A stretch of 32,017 bases of DNA, taken from positions 1-32,017 of the forward strand of contig CANSPQ010000015.1 in the NCBI GenBank assembly GCA_947648915.1. Reading direction: 5' to 3'. The first letter of the stretch is position 1. Every line of letters begins with the position of its first letter. The notes below the pieces were generated by a model. The model saw only the letters and a program-made list of their open reading frames with translations, had not been told where the DNA came from and searched no databases. The position numbers and the translations under genes were made by a program. Shown here piece by piece: positions 7,098 to 15,924 of the stretch. Source of the DNA: an uncultured Caryophanales bacterium (lineage in GTDB: Bacteria; Bacillota_I; Bacilli_A; RF39; UBA660).

Positions 7098-7812
7098 AAA
7101 AGAATTCGAAAAGTGGAAAATCAAAGAACCATGTCAGGACGATATCCAATTCACACTGGACCAATGTAAAAAATATCTAAACAAAAATCATAAATATGAA
7201 ATTTCAAAAATCAACCAATTTATTACGATTTTGAAGTATAGTGAAAAAAGGTGGTTTCTATTAGAAATAATTTTATGCATTTTTTCTATTTTTGTTACCC
7301 AAACCGCGATTCATAATGATAAATTATACTTCTTATCATTTACCAGTATTTTATTTGCAGGACTCATGTTAATCACATGGTTTCGCAACTTAAATTATAA
7401 TGTATGGGAACCTGAAAATGTATGTAGGCTCAATTCCAAACAAGTTCTACTATATAAAATGATTTTTATGAGTAGTATCAATTTATTCGTCTTATTTTTA
7501 CTTAGTATTTATGCAACCATCATGAGCCATCATGCTTTTATTACCGTCTTCTTTTACGGAGCATTTCCTTTTTTTCTCGCCATTTCGTTTACTTTAGACT
7601 TTAGTATTCGCTTTAAAAATAGTTTCCTTTTTATGACAGGGTTTCTCACCAGCAATTTACTATCCTATATGGTATGTAGTTATTTATTAGAAAATCCAAA
7701 ACAAGGAATGGAACTCATCATCATCACCATTAGTTTCTTATATGGAATTTTTATGAGTAAACGCTATATCAAGGTCATGGAACAAGAAGGAGGAGGGTTA
7801 TTATGGAATTAA
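7087..7812 (+). CDS. Six-span membrane protein, candidate anti-sigma factor
   Basis: About 241 residues. A charged N-terminal segment of about 55 residues (EFEKWKIKEPCQDDIQFTLDQCKKYL) is followed by six predicted membrane spans, the last ending near residue 230. GTG 7087 is chosen because AAAGGAG (7071-7077) lies at normal spacing; an in-frame GTG at 7078 would abut that site. The cytoplasmic head plus membrane domain, directly after and overlapping an ECF gene, fits a membrane anti-sigma factor that holds the sigma until a signal arrives. This is inferred from position and topology. It could instead be an accessory part of the ABC transporter. Its end overlaps the ATPase gene. Confidence 0.6.
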   Translation: MNIKKEFEKWKIKEPCQDDIQFTLDQCKKYLNKNHKYEISKINQFITILKYSEKRWFLLEIILCIFSIFVTQTAIHNDKLYFLSFTSILFAGLMLITWFRNLNYNVWEPENVCRLNSKQVLLYKMIFMSSINLFVLFLLSIYATIMSHHAFITVFFYGAFPFFLAISFTLDFSIRFKNSFLFMTGFLTSNLLSYMVCSYLLENPKQGMELIIITISFLYGIFMSKRYIKVMEQEGGGLLWN

Positions 7813-8669
7813 CTTTAAATAAATTATCAAAACATTATGGCAATAAAATTGCTGTCGACTCAATCACAACTACACTAAAACCAGGATTGAATGCTTTACT
7901 AGGTGCCAATGGAAGTGGGAAGACAACCATGCTAAGGATGATTGTGGATATCATCAATCCAACCAGTGGCGAAGTTTTATACAATGGAGAACCGATTCGT
8001 AAATTGAAAGAGGCATACTTAAGTGATATTGGTTATATGCCACAACATTTGGGGATGTATCCGAATTTTAAAGTAGAGGAATTTTTAATGTATATGGCAA
8101 CATTAAAAGGATTGCATAAATCCTATGCCAAAGAAAGAATGGATACATTATTAAAACTTGTCCATTTAGAGGATAAAAGAAAAGCCAAAATCAAAACCTT
8201 ATCTGGTGGGATGTATCAACGTCTTGGAATTGTCGTTGCGCTACTCAATGATCCTAAAATCTTAATTTTAGATGAACCAACTGCCGGTTTAGATCCAAAA
8301 GAACGTATGCATTTTAAAAATATCATCAGTTCTATTTGTCAAGAAAAAATTGTCATTTTATCTACGCATATTGTAAGTGATATCAGTGAAATTGCGGATC
8401 AAATTATCATTATGAAAGAGGGCAATATCGTATCCCATGATACACCAGAAAAATTATTAGAAGAAATGCAAGGGAAAGTATACCTATTACATATCCCAAA
8501 TGAAGAAGCTTCCAATATCCAAAATGGTACAATTGTCAGTAAAAAAGTGGGAAAGGAAATGACTACATTACGGGTAATCAGTGATCAAAAACTAGAAAAT
8601 GGAGAAGTAATTGAACCAGATTTGAATGATTTATATTTATATCATTTTCAGGATGGTGAATCCATTTGA
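7803..8669 (+). CDS. ABC transporter ATP-binding protein
   Basis: A 288-residue cytoplasmic ATPase with Walker A GANGSGKTT (residues 34-42), a Q-loop (GYMPQHLG), the signature LSGGMYQRLGI, Walker B LILDEPTAGLDP and the switch His (LSTHIVSD). The order and the regulatory-type C-terminus (about 215-288) match ABC-2 transporters that export lipids, peptides or drugs. It overlaps genes on both sides (10 and 4 bases), so the stoichiometry with the three following permeases is translationally coupled. The substrate cannot be read from sequence; linkage to an ECF sigma suggests a response to cell-envelope attack. Confidence 0.93.
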   Translation: MELTLNKLSKHYGNKIAVDSITTTLKPGLNALLGANGSGKTTMLRMIVDIINPTSGEVLYNGEPIRKLKEAYLSDIGYMPQHLGMYPNFKVEEFLMYMATLKGLHKSYAKERMDTLLKLVHLEDKRKAKIKTLSGGMYQRLGIVVALLNDPKILILDEPTAGLDPKERMHFKNIISSICQEKIVILSTHIVSDISEIADQIIIMKEGNIVSHDTPEKLLEEMQGKVYLLHIPNEEASNIQNGTIVSKKVGKEMTTLRVISDQKLENGEVIEPDLNDLYLYHFQDGESI

Positions 8670-9997
8670 TCTCATTAATTGGAACAGAAATCAAAAAACT
8701 ATTTCGCAATAAATTCTATGTGATTGTATTTGTAGCTCTCTTACTCATTCCAACAGCCATTACCTTTTATCAATTGTCCAAATATACTCCTTTAACCGAT
8801 AGTGGAGACTATATAGGGGGAATCAAAGGCGAACAAGAAAGATTAAAATCCATGAAAGCACCAAGTGGTGAAGTAACAGAATCATGGTTAGAAAAAGCCA
8901 AAAAACAATATGATTTATTATATATAGATTTTGTAGATAGTAGTTTAGATGAAGCAAAAATGGAAGAAGTATATGGGAAAAATTGGCGCAACAATCAAGA
9001 ATTGTACGATTGTATTTATAAAGAAAAATATCTATATCAAACAGGAACAAGTGATGCATGTCCTATTTATTCTAATGATATCAGTATTCGTAAAACGAAA
9101 AATAGTGTGATATTAGGACAATATCAAAAAGCAATTTCCTTTGGAGAATTTATCTTAAATAAAGGATATCAAGACTATAATCGAAAAGGGCAAAAAGGAT
9201 ATGACCTTTATGGAAATCCGATTTATGTAAGAACGCTTATTACTCCACAAGAGAAAAGAGAAAATCATCTTGTAATGCAAGGTTTTCATAAGACTAAACA
9301 CTTTTACTATGGTGAAACTTATATTATTAGGAGCATCATCGAAACTCTAAAATTAACAGGTGTACCATTAGGACTTTTCCTATTACTATTATTCTCTTCG
9401 ATGTTTAGTAAAGAAAAAAATGGTGTCATGTCCCTTATCAAAACTACCAAAAAAGGAAAGTATCAACTGACGAGTGCGAAAATATTGACCACTTTATTGG
9501 TGGGTATTATGCTTCCTGTTTTCTGTATTGGTTTTGTTTTATTCACACATATCTTGACCTTTGGAATGCCTGATTGGAAAGCTTCTTTCACCCTTGAACT
9601 GTCCAGTATTATTACCCATTTTACAACCTTGGATGTATTTTGGATGATGAGTGGTCTTTATATTGTAGGTTCTCTTACCATTGCTGTATTTGCGCTTACC
9701 TTATCCAATCTATTTCATTCTAGTTATCATTCTTTAATGGTTGGTTTTACCATTTTGATATTAGGTTTATTGGTACTGGATTTTCATGTGGATACCTTTT
9801 TCCTCAAATACTTACATCCGTTTAAATACATGCATGCCGATAGTTATCTATATGGAACGGTATCTTCGATTGGAAATTATACTTTCTATAATGTGCCATT
9901 TATTTTGTCAATTTCTACTTTATTTTGGATTCTTTTATTACCCATTAATTATTATAAGGGCAATCAATGTGAGGTATCAGAATGTTCTCATTCGTAA
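8666..9997 (+). CDS. ABC-2 type permease, paralogue 1
   Basis: A 443-residue membrane protein. An N-terminal span (FYVIVFVALLLIPTAITFY) is followed by an extracytoplasmic domain of about 190 residues and then by five or six further spans. The domain holds ESWLEKAKKQYDLLY and YGKNWRNNQELYDCIY, and a cytoplasmic KTTKKGKYQLTSAKI segment follows. The same landmarks recur in the next two genes, so the three permeases arose by tandem duplication. It begins inside the stop of the ATPase gene and overlaps the next permease by 16 bases. Confidence 0.85.
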   Translation: MISLIGTEIKKLFRNKFYVIVFVALLLIPTAITFYQLSKYTPLTDSGDYIGGIKGEQERLKSMKAPSGEVTESWLEKAKKQYDLLYIDFVDSSLDEAKMEEVYGKNWRNNQELYDCIYKEKYLYQTGTSDACPIYSNDISIRKTKNSVILGQYQKAISFGEFILNKGYQDYNRKGQKGYDLYGNPIYVRTLITPQEKRENHLVMQGFHKTKHFYYGETYIIRSIIETLKLTGVPLGLFLLLLFSSMFSKEKNGVMSLIKTTKKGKYQLTSAKILTTLLVGIMLPVFCIGFVLFTHILTFGMPDWKASFTLELSSIITHFTTLDVFWMMSGLYIVGSLTIAVFALTLSNLFHSSYHSLMVGFTILILGLLVLDFHVDTFFLKYLHPFKYMHADSYLYGTVSSIGNYTFYNVPFILSISTLFWILLLPINYYKGNQCEVSECSHS

Positions 9998-11274
9998 TTT
10001 CAGAATTACATAAATTGGGAAAGCATAAACTCTATCTCATTCTGTTAGTTGCGATTGTTGTGATTCCAACTTGGCTTAGTATTCATGATAGTGCATCCAT
10101 TGCAGGAATAAATACATTAAAAAGCAATATCAAAAGAGAGAAAGAGTATGCGGGAGAAATTACAGAATCTTGGTTGCAAAAGCAGATTGATACCTACAAT
10201 GAGCGTTATCCTGCTTATCTGGATTCTATACTAGATGAAAGTAAAATGATGGAAACCTATGGAGAAAATTGGCGTCAAAATATAGACTTATATGATTGTA
10301 TTTATAAATACCAAGATACTAGAGGAGATTGTAAAGTTTATTATTTAGATCCTTTTCCATCTGATGATAACATTCAAAATGCCGATACAGAAACATTGGT
10401 TGGTGTAATTGACTATGGAAAATATATTTTAAATCAAGAATGGGAAAATTTTGACAAAAGAGAGTACCATCATATCGGTACCTCCGAAAATGGAGAAATG
10501 GTAATAGAATATGAAGAAATGACACCTGAGATAGAACAAGAAAATGGACATATGAAACAAAGTTTTCGAAAAGAAAATCATTTCTATTATGGTGAAATTA
10601 TAATCATGAAAAGTGTTTTGGATAGTCTGCAACTAATTGGTGTTTTGCTGGGCTTTTATCTATTGATGCTATTTTCTGCAATGTTTAATAAAGAGGAAAA
10701 AGAGGATACGATTTCTTTACTAAAAACAACAAAATATGGAAAACGAAAGATGATATCTGCTAAAATCATTACCGCCATTTTACTCGCAATATTCATTCCT
10801 ATTGTTGTGATTGGTGCAGTTCTACTCATTCATTCTGTTATTTTGGGAACACCAGATTGGAATGCTCCTTTCAACCGCATTAGTTTGACGTATCTACATC
10901 GTATTACAACCTTAACATTGAAAAGTACACTATGGATTGTAACAGGCCTGTTTATCGTTGGTAGTCTATTTATTTCTATGATTTCTCTTTTATTATCAAG
11001 AATGATGAAATCTAGTTATCACTCTTTAATTGTTGGTTTTTTGATATTGGTAGTTCCTTTATTTGTCTTTGATTTTCAAGTAGGTACATTTTCTTTGAAA
11101 TCTCTCATACCCATTGAATATATGCATTTTAGTTATCACTTATTGGTAGAAACTTCTACCATTGCCAACCATACATTTTATGATGTGATGTTCATTTTAA
11201 AAACAGGGATTTTACCATTCTGTTTGATTCCTATAATTTTAGAATATGATAAAAGAAAAGAGGTTGTAAGATGA
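9982..11274 (+). CDS. ABC-2 type permease, paralogue 2
   Basis: A 430-residue membrane protein clearly homologous to its upstream neighbour: ESWLQKQIDTYNERYPAYLD, YGENWRQNIDLYDCIY, a KTTKYGKRKMISAKI cytoplasmic segment, and a shared motif SSYHSLIVGFLIL near the end. Topology is one N-terminal span, a large outside domain and a C-terminal bundle of about five spans. It overlaps the flanking permease genes, so all three are co-translated with one ATPase. ABC-2 exporters need two membrane subunits, so different pairings among three permeases are possible. Confidence 0.85.
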   Translation: MFSFVISELHKLGKHKLYLILLVAIVVIPTWLSIHDSASIAGINTLKSNIKREKEYAGEITESWLQKQIDTYNERYPAYLDSILDESKMMETYGENWRQNIDLYDCIYKYQDTRGDCKVYYLDPFPSDDNIQNADTETLVGVIDYGKYILNQEWENFDKREYHHIGTSENGEMVIEYEEMTPEIEQENGHMKQSFRKENHFYYGEIIIMKSVLDSLQLIGVLLGFYLLMLFSAMFNKEEKEDTISLLKTTKYGKRKMISAKIITAILLAIFIPIVVIGAVLLIHSVILGTPDWNAPFNRISLTYLHRITTLTLKSTLWIVTGLFIVGSLFISMISLLLSRMMKSSYHSLIVGFLILVVPLFVFDFQVGTFSLKSLIPIEYMHFSYHLLVETSTIANHTFYDVMFILKTGILPFCLIPIILEYDKRKEVVR

Positions 11275-12518
11275 GTAAGCTTGTTTTCTATGAAGTGAAA
11301 AAACTATTTCACAGGAAAGGAATTTGTTTTCTATTGCTTTGTATGATTCTTTTACCACCATTTTTCGTACCAAAGCTAGATGAACACAATCATAATTATA
11401 TGGTAAGTGATTCTAGTGGCAATCCAATTCGGGGTTATGAACTTACTGCAATAGAAGATAAAAGTCTAAGTCTTTATAAAGGTAATTTATTGGAAAAAGA
11501 ACTTTCTCTTCGTATTGATCACGATTTTGAAATCAATGATATATTAAGTGAAGTAGATCCAAATAAAGTAATAGAACGATATGGAAAGAAATTATCGTAT
11601 GAAGAATTGTATCAAAAAATAGATGAAATTGACGAACGTTTATTTTATGAGGAAGCAGACCATAATAGATACAATTACTTTTCTTCTATAACACATAAAT
11701 TATATCATTTGAAAGCATCTCTTACGGTAGATAATTATTCTTCTTATTTTATCAATCGTGCAAATAGTCCAGAAGAAGAAAATATAAGAAAGGAAATCTA
11801 TGCGAAAAAATTAAATACCTCAAAAGTGTATGTGGATAATATCTATGGTTTTCGGCAATTATTTTCGACCTTAAATATTGTTTCCTTTATTCTCTCATTT
11901 TTCTTTCTATTCCTAATGCCTTCTATTTTCAGTGAAGAGTGTAGGCATAAAATGTTACGCTTATTAAAAACGACAAAGGAAGGAAAACGAAGAGTTGGGC
12001 TTGCCAAAGTAATTACAGTTGTTCTGTTATCGATTGCAATTCCACTCATTTCCATTCTATTTACAACGCTTGTCATTTATTTGCGTTATGGTTTACAGAA
12101 TTGGAATGTATCTGCAACCTTAATTGGTAATCAAAATATGTTATATAGTATGTTTGGTTATTATATTAGAAGAATGCTTCTTATGATTGTTGGATGTCTT
12201 GGTATGAGCGTAATTGGTGCCTTTTTATCTAGTATGATAAGCAATTCTTATGTGTCGCTTGGCATTCTGATTGTCTATTATATTTGTTGGATGTTTTGGA
12301 CTTCAGGAACTGGCTATATCGACTGGAGGACATTCACTCCAATGCATATTTTATCGGATAGTGGAACGACTGTATTGGGTAGTGGTGTATTTTTAATTCA
12401 AAATCATATGATTTCTTTGGAACGGATATTACATATATTTTGGATGGTCGTAACAATTGTATTACTAGGACTTTCTTATATTGCGTATCAAAAAAGACAA
12501 GTTACAAATGAATCTTAA
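11271..12518 (+). CDS. ABC-2 type permease, paralogue 3
   Basis: A 415-residue membrane protein, the most diverged of the three. It keeps the N-terminal span (ICFLLLCMILLPPFFVP), the outside domain (shortened equivalent YGKKLSYEELYQKI), the cytoplasmic KTTKEGKRRVGLAKV segment and the W-N-V/A motif before the last spans. The outside domain lacks the NWR...LYDCIY block in full. ATG 11271 overlaps the stop of paralogue 2. It is the last gene of the ECF operon and is followed at once by a terminator shared with the convergent minus-strand gene. Confidence 0.82.
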   Translation: MSKLVFYEVKKLFHRKGICFLLLCMILLPPFFVPKLDEHNHNYMVSDSSGNPIRGYELTAIEDKSLSLYKGNLLEKELSLRIDHDFEINDILSEVDPNKVIERYGKKLSYEELYQKIDEIDERLFYEEADHNRYNYFSSITHKLYHLKASLTVDNYSSYFINRANSPEEENIRKEIYAKKLNTSKVYVDNIYGFRQLFSTLNIVSFILSFFFLFLMPSIFSEECRHKMLRLLKTTKEGKRRVGLAKVITVVLLSIAIPLISILFTTLVIYLRYGLQNWNVSATLIGNQNMLYSMFGYYIRRMLLMIVGCLGMSVIGAFLSSMISNSYVSLGILIVYYICWMFWTSGTGYIDWRTFTPMHILSDSGTTVLGSGVFLIQNHMISLERILHIFWMVVTIVLLGLSYIAYQKRQVTNES

Positions 12519-12520
12519 TA

Positions 12521-12548
12521 AAAAACATGGCATTTAAGTCATGTTTTC
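12521..12548. terminator. Bidirectional terminator between convergent genes
   Basis: AAAACATGGC pairs with GTCATGTTTT around a 6-base loop. An A run on the left and a T run on the right allow it to work for the ABC operon (+) and for the rpn fragment (-), whose stop codon lies inside the loop. Confidence 0.65.
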
Positions 12549-13010
12549 TTGTAATTTTCGTATTTCTGTTATGGATAACTCTGTTGTTTCTGCAATTGTT
12601 TCTAAATCAATCCCTTTTTTCAGTAATGATTTTGCTATACTTTTTTGTGCTTCTTCAATTCCTTCTAATTTCGCACTCGCTATCATGGTATTTCTGATTT
12701 TTTGTTCTACCTTTTCTGCATCATATAGACCGATAATTTTTTCATCATGACTAATTTTTTTTAATTCATCAATTGCATCATCCATAATGCTTTCTCCTCT
12801 CAAAGAATCGATATCTTCTTTTATAAATAGTAAACACAACTTTTCAACTTGTGTTAATTCCTCTTCATTATAACATCGTTCTTTTAAGTAGGACAAGTCT
12901 AAATGATAACTTTCCAGATTTTCTGTTTCCAATTCGTTTAACTCCACTTCTTTCATCATAAATTTATAAATGAATTGATTTCCGTGAAATTGATGAAAAG
13001 TGTCAATAAC
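12534..13010 (-). pseudogene. rpn: Truncated Rpn-family recombination-promoting nuclease
   Basis: The minus-strand frame encodes IDTFHQFHGNQFIYKFMMKEVELNEL and continues to a Rpn-like C-terminus (LEGIEEAQKSIAKSLLKKGIDLETIAETTELSITEIRKLQ). Rpn proteins (PD-(D/E)XK nucleases once called putative transposases) are about 290-300 residues, with the nuclease domain at the N-terminus. Here about 155 C-terminal residues remain and the catalytic half is missing. The frame stays open upstream of the nominal ATG (12959) until it meets the stop region of the HNH gene at about 13020, with no start or ribosome site there. The 5' part was probably lost when the methyltransferase-nuclease pair arrived. Confidence 0.72.
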
Positions 13011-13032
13011 ATTACTTAAATATTATCTTTTA

Positions 13033-13995
13033 TTATTTTTTAAATACAAGTTCTCTATGATAAAACAAATATTCTTCTCTTCCTTCAGTAGGAAGCATTC
13101 TAATTTTTTTACCATTAAATATATCTAGTCGTTTTTGATTCATTGGTGAAATCCATGGAGAAACAAGCATAGTACCATCGTTTTCAAATGATATAAATCC
13201 TCTATCAAATAGTTTATCGTAAGTAGGAGTTAGCATGAAACCATTTTTAGGATCAGTTTTTTCAAAATTATTAGACATCACCCATGGTTTAATATGTGAT
13301 GCTATTAAAAGTCGCTCATCATTTACCATGGTTATTGGACAAAAAGGACATTCTTCTAAAAGCTTCTCTCTATATTTTCCTTGCCCAACCCTAGATTTTA
13401 TTATAGTTTCTCTTTCAGAAGTTGAAATATTAGAATCTTCTTCGATGGCTTCAATCTCAGTTTCATGTAAAGATTCCAAATTATAGTCTATAAATGGTCG
13501 AAAATAATAAAGCAGGTGATTTTCATTTTTGAGTTTTAATATAGAAATATAAGAAATGTTTGGTAAAGAAATTTGTCTAATTAGTCCATATGCCTTTGAT
13601 TGAGAATTTATGTAAATTCTTGGTGGTTGAACATCTACACGATAAATATAAAAGTATAAATACTCCTCTGATATACTTGAAATTAATTCTAAATGTTTGG
13701 CGTATATTGAAGGCATATTTTCTTTGTTTCTATATTCTTGATCAGGATGTAAATATTCATTTTCACAATCCATCAAATACTTTAATAAATCATCCTTTTT
13801 TATTAAGCATTTCCCAGTAAAGTCCTCAAAAAAATCTAAAGTTGAATTATCAGTTGTTTGTCCAACATAGAATTTCGCCTCTCCGTGACCGCTTCCAATT
13901 TTGTTAGAATCTTTTACAAAACAGTCAGGAATAGTGATAGTTTCTTTTGCATCCATAATTTCATATTCTATATTGTCAATAACTATTTTATTCAT
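13033..13995 (-). CDS. HNH restriction endonuclease
   Basis: A 320-residue protein with a C-terminal HNH_2-type domain: ECPFCPI, then LLIASHIKPW, then DPKNGFMLTPTYDKLFDRGFISFENDG. The conserved His in ASHIKPW, the NG and the D-K-L-F-D-R-G motif are characteristic of restriction-associated HNH nucleases. The N-terminal two thirds (about 1-200) has no motif I recognise and may read the DNA target. ATG 13995 is chosen over the in-frame ATG at 14013 because GGTGA lies five bases upstream of it. The start overlaps the stop of the methyltransferase gene by eight bases, so the two are translationally coupled. It is very likely the nuclease half of a type II restriction-modification system; the recognition sequence cannot be read from the protein. 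Confidence 0.85.
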   Translation of the reverse strand: MNKIVIDNIEYEIMDAKETITIPDCFVKDSNKIGSGHGEAKFYVGQTTDNSTLDFFEDFTGKCLIKKDDLLKYLMDCENEYLHPDQEYRNKENMPSIYAKHLELISSISEEYLYFYIYRVDVQPPRIYINSQSKAYGLIRQISLPNISYISILKLKNENHLLYYFRPFIDYNLESLHETEIEAIEEDSNISTSERETIIKSRVGQGKYREKLLEECPFCPITMVNDERLLIASHIKPWVMSNNFEKTDPKNGFMLTPTYDKLFDRGFISFENDGTMLVSPWISPMNQKRLDIFNGKKIRMLPTEGREEYLFYHRELVFKK

Positions 13996-15205
13996 TAGAT
14001 TCACCATCCTCAAACATAGATAAATTCAATTGTTTTAAAATTTCTATAAAGTTATTGGAAACAATACTATTTCCAGCTTGTTTATACATCTGAGTATCAC
14101 TAACTACTATTTTAAACCTATCATCAAATCCCATTAATCTTAAGCATTCTCTAGGCGTTAATTTACGTATTTTGTTATTTTTTGAAATATAATTATCAAC
14201 ACCAGCTCTATGCATTTTGCCCATAGTAGATAATAATGGTCTTGCAATGTCTAAGTCAATTTCCGGTTTTGAATAAAAATTTTTGGTTCCTGCTTTCATT
14301 ACATATTTTGCAACTTTTTCTGATAAATAATATTTTTCATCAATTTTCTTTGGACCTTCACAAATAAAATCGCCATGCCAATTAAATTGTTGATTGGCTT
14401 TTTCGCACAAAGCAATATCCCCATTAATTTGTGTATATCTTTTTTGAATGTTTTTCTTACTAGTGACAAAAGCTATTCCTTTATCATTTAAATAGTATTT
14501 TGAGTCGGGATTATCTTCAAGCAAATCTTTCATAGATATTTCCAATTTTATAGGTTTAGGAAACTTAAATTTAATAGAGCAATCCTTAAATCCAACCACA
14601 AAAAGTCTTTCTCGATTTTGAGGTATACCATAATCTTTAGAATTCATAATTTGCTTTGAGATTTTATATCCTAACTTTTTAAATTCTTTTTCTATGGTTT
14701 TCCATGTTTCTCCACCATTATGATTTAATATTCCCTTAACGTTTTCATATATAAACATTTTTGGTTGAATTTCATTAACAAGTCTACAAAATTGAAATAT
14801 TAAAAGCCCTCTAGCATCCTCTAAACCCTTTCTTTTTCCCACCATTGAAAAAGATTGACATGGACTTCCGCCAACAAAAATATCTACTTTGCCTTTGTAA
14901 TCCGAACCGTCAAGTAATTTTATATCTAAGTGAAAATCATCTTCAGCAATTTTATAATTTGCCATATAACTTTTTTTTACATAATTTTGTTTTGTGCTCT
15001 GAGATGCATATAAATTATCAACATATTCTTTTTTTTCCTTTTTAGAACTCATTTCTTTGATTTTTTTTAATTCTTTGTCTTCATCATACTTTACTGGTAT
15101 ATCTCCATTATCACAAGCAAATATAATTTTGTGTGGAATTTCTAGTCTATCTAATGCATGCTCTATAGAACCTATCCCACTAAAAACAGTTGCAACTCTT
15201 ATCAT
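13988..15205 (-). CDS. DNA (cytosine-5-)-methyltransferase
   Basis: A 405-residue C5-cytosine methyltransferase with its motifs in order: I (ATVFSGIGSIEHAL, near residue 5), IV with the catalytic Cys (GGSPCQSFS, near 113), VI (YENVKGI), VIII (PQNRERLFVVGF), IX (RKLTPRECLRLMGF) and X (QAGNSIVSN, near 386). The target-recognition region lies between VIII and IX, about 215-330. It protects the host from the HNH nuclease that follows and overlaps it. A ribosome site AAGGAGG precedes ATG at 15205. The methyltransferase-first order lets protection be made before cutting. Confidence 0.95.
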   Translation of the reverse strand: MIRVATVFSGIGSIEHALDRLEIPHKIIFACDNGDIPVKYDEDKELKKIKEMSSKKEKKEYVDNLYASQSTKQNYVKKSYMANYKIAEDDFHLDIKLLDGSDYKGKVDIFVGGSPCQSFSMVGKRKGLEDARGLLIFQFCRLVNEIQPKMFIYENVKGILNHNGGETWKTIEKEFKKLGYKISKQIMNSKDYGIPQNRERLFVVGFKDCSIKFKFPKPIKLEISMKDLLEDNPDSKYYLNDKGIAFVTSKKNIQKRYTQINGDIALCEKANQQFNWHGDFICEGPKKIDEKYYLSEKVAKYVMKAGTKNFYSKPEIDLDIARPLLSTMGKMHRAGVDNYISKNNKIRKLTPRECLRLMGFDDRFKIVVSDTQMYKQAGNSIVSNNFIEILKQLNLSMFEDGESNE

Positions 15206-15233
15206 TGTCTACCTCCTTACTAATAATAATTGT

Positions 15234-15261
15234 ATCATAAACTTCAAAAAAATTCGGTAAA
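15234..15261 (-). promoter_or_regulatory. Sigma-A promoter of the restriction-modification operon
   Basis: On the minus strand TTTACC (15256-15261) and TATGAT (15234-15239) lie 16 bases apart, about 30 bases upstream of the methyltransferase start codon. Confidence 0.5.
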
Positions 15262-15900
15262 AATAAATATAAATTTTTAACTATTATCAATAACAAATGA
15301 TAAATTATTTCTTGCTATACAAATATTATCTTCATAACGTTTTAAAACAGTTTCTTAAATTTCATCATAATACCTGATAAAATCTAATAAAATTATATCA
15401 AAATTACTGAAAAATAGCCATACCCATGCTTGAAAAAATCCTTATATATGCAATAGTTATCAGTTGATTTAATCGGTCTTGGGAGCACAATCTTTCGTAT
15501 ACGTGTATCATTATAATCCTCTTTCTATGTCTACCTTATCATAGGAAAAATAGAAAGTCGAATGAAGCTTTTTCTAATTCTGTATTGTAATTGTCCTAAA
15601 AATTTTAAAATCGGATATTCAAAAATTTAGTATTTTGGATATATGGTTTGAAAAGAAAATTGACTGATTTAAATTTTTTAAACATTTTTGGTTTAAGATG
15701 CATATATATTGCAGAAATTTATACTTCAATCCACCTGAAATATGACACAATTTTGATAAGAATAAATTTATAAGGTTTTAAAAACAAGTTTTCGCCAGCG
15801 ATGAGGAAGATCCACTTGTCTATATTGTTTGTGATTCTATAGAATATGAAGAATGAAAAGATTCGTAAAATTTTTTCTTATAGTATAATTTTATGTTATA
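15262..15900. other. Gene-poor interval with two short coding remnants
   Basis: No gene of normal length is seen. On the minus strand 15404-15511 encodes 35 residues (MIHVYERLCSQDRLNQLITI and on) with AAGAGG six bases before its ATG. It lies upstream of the methyltransferase and could be a leader peptide or a remnant. On the plus strand 15782-15856 reads KQVFASDEEDPLVYIVCDSI to a stop, without a start, and looks like the decayed C-terminus of a lost gene. A weak -10 (TATACT, 15897-15902) for the following ABC gene lies at the right end. Confidence 0.35.
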
Positions 15901-15924
15901 CTAAAACAGTAGAGGAGTGTAATT

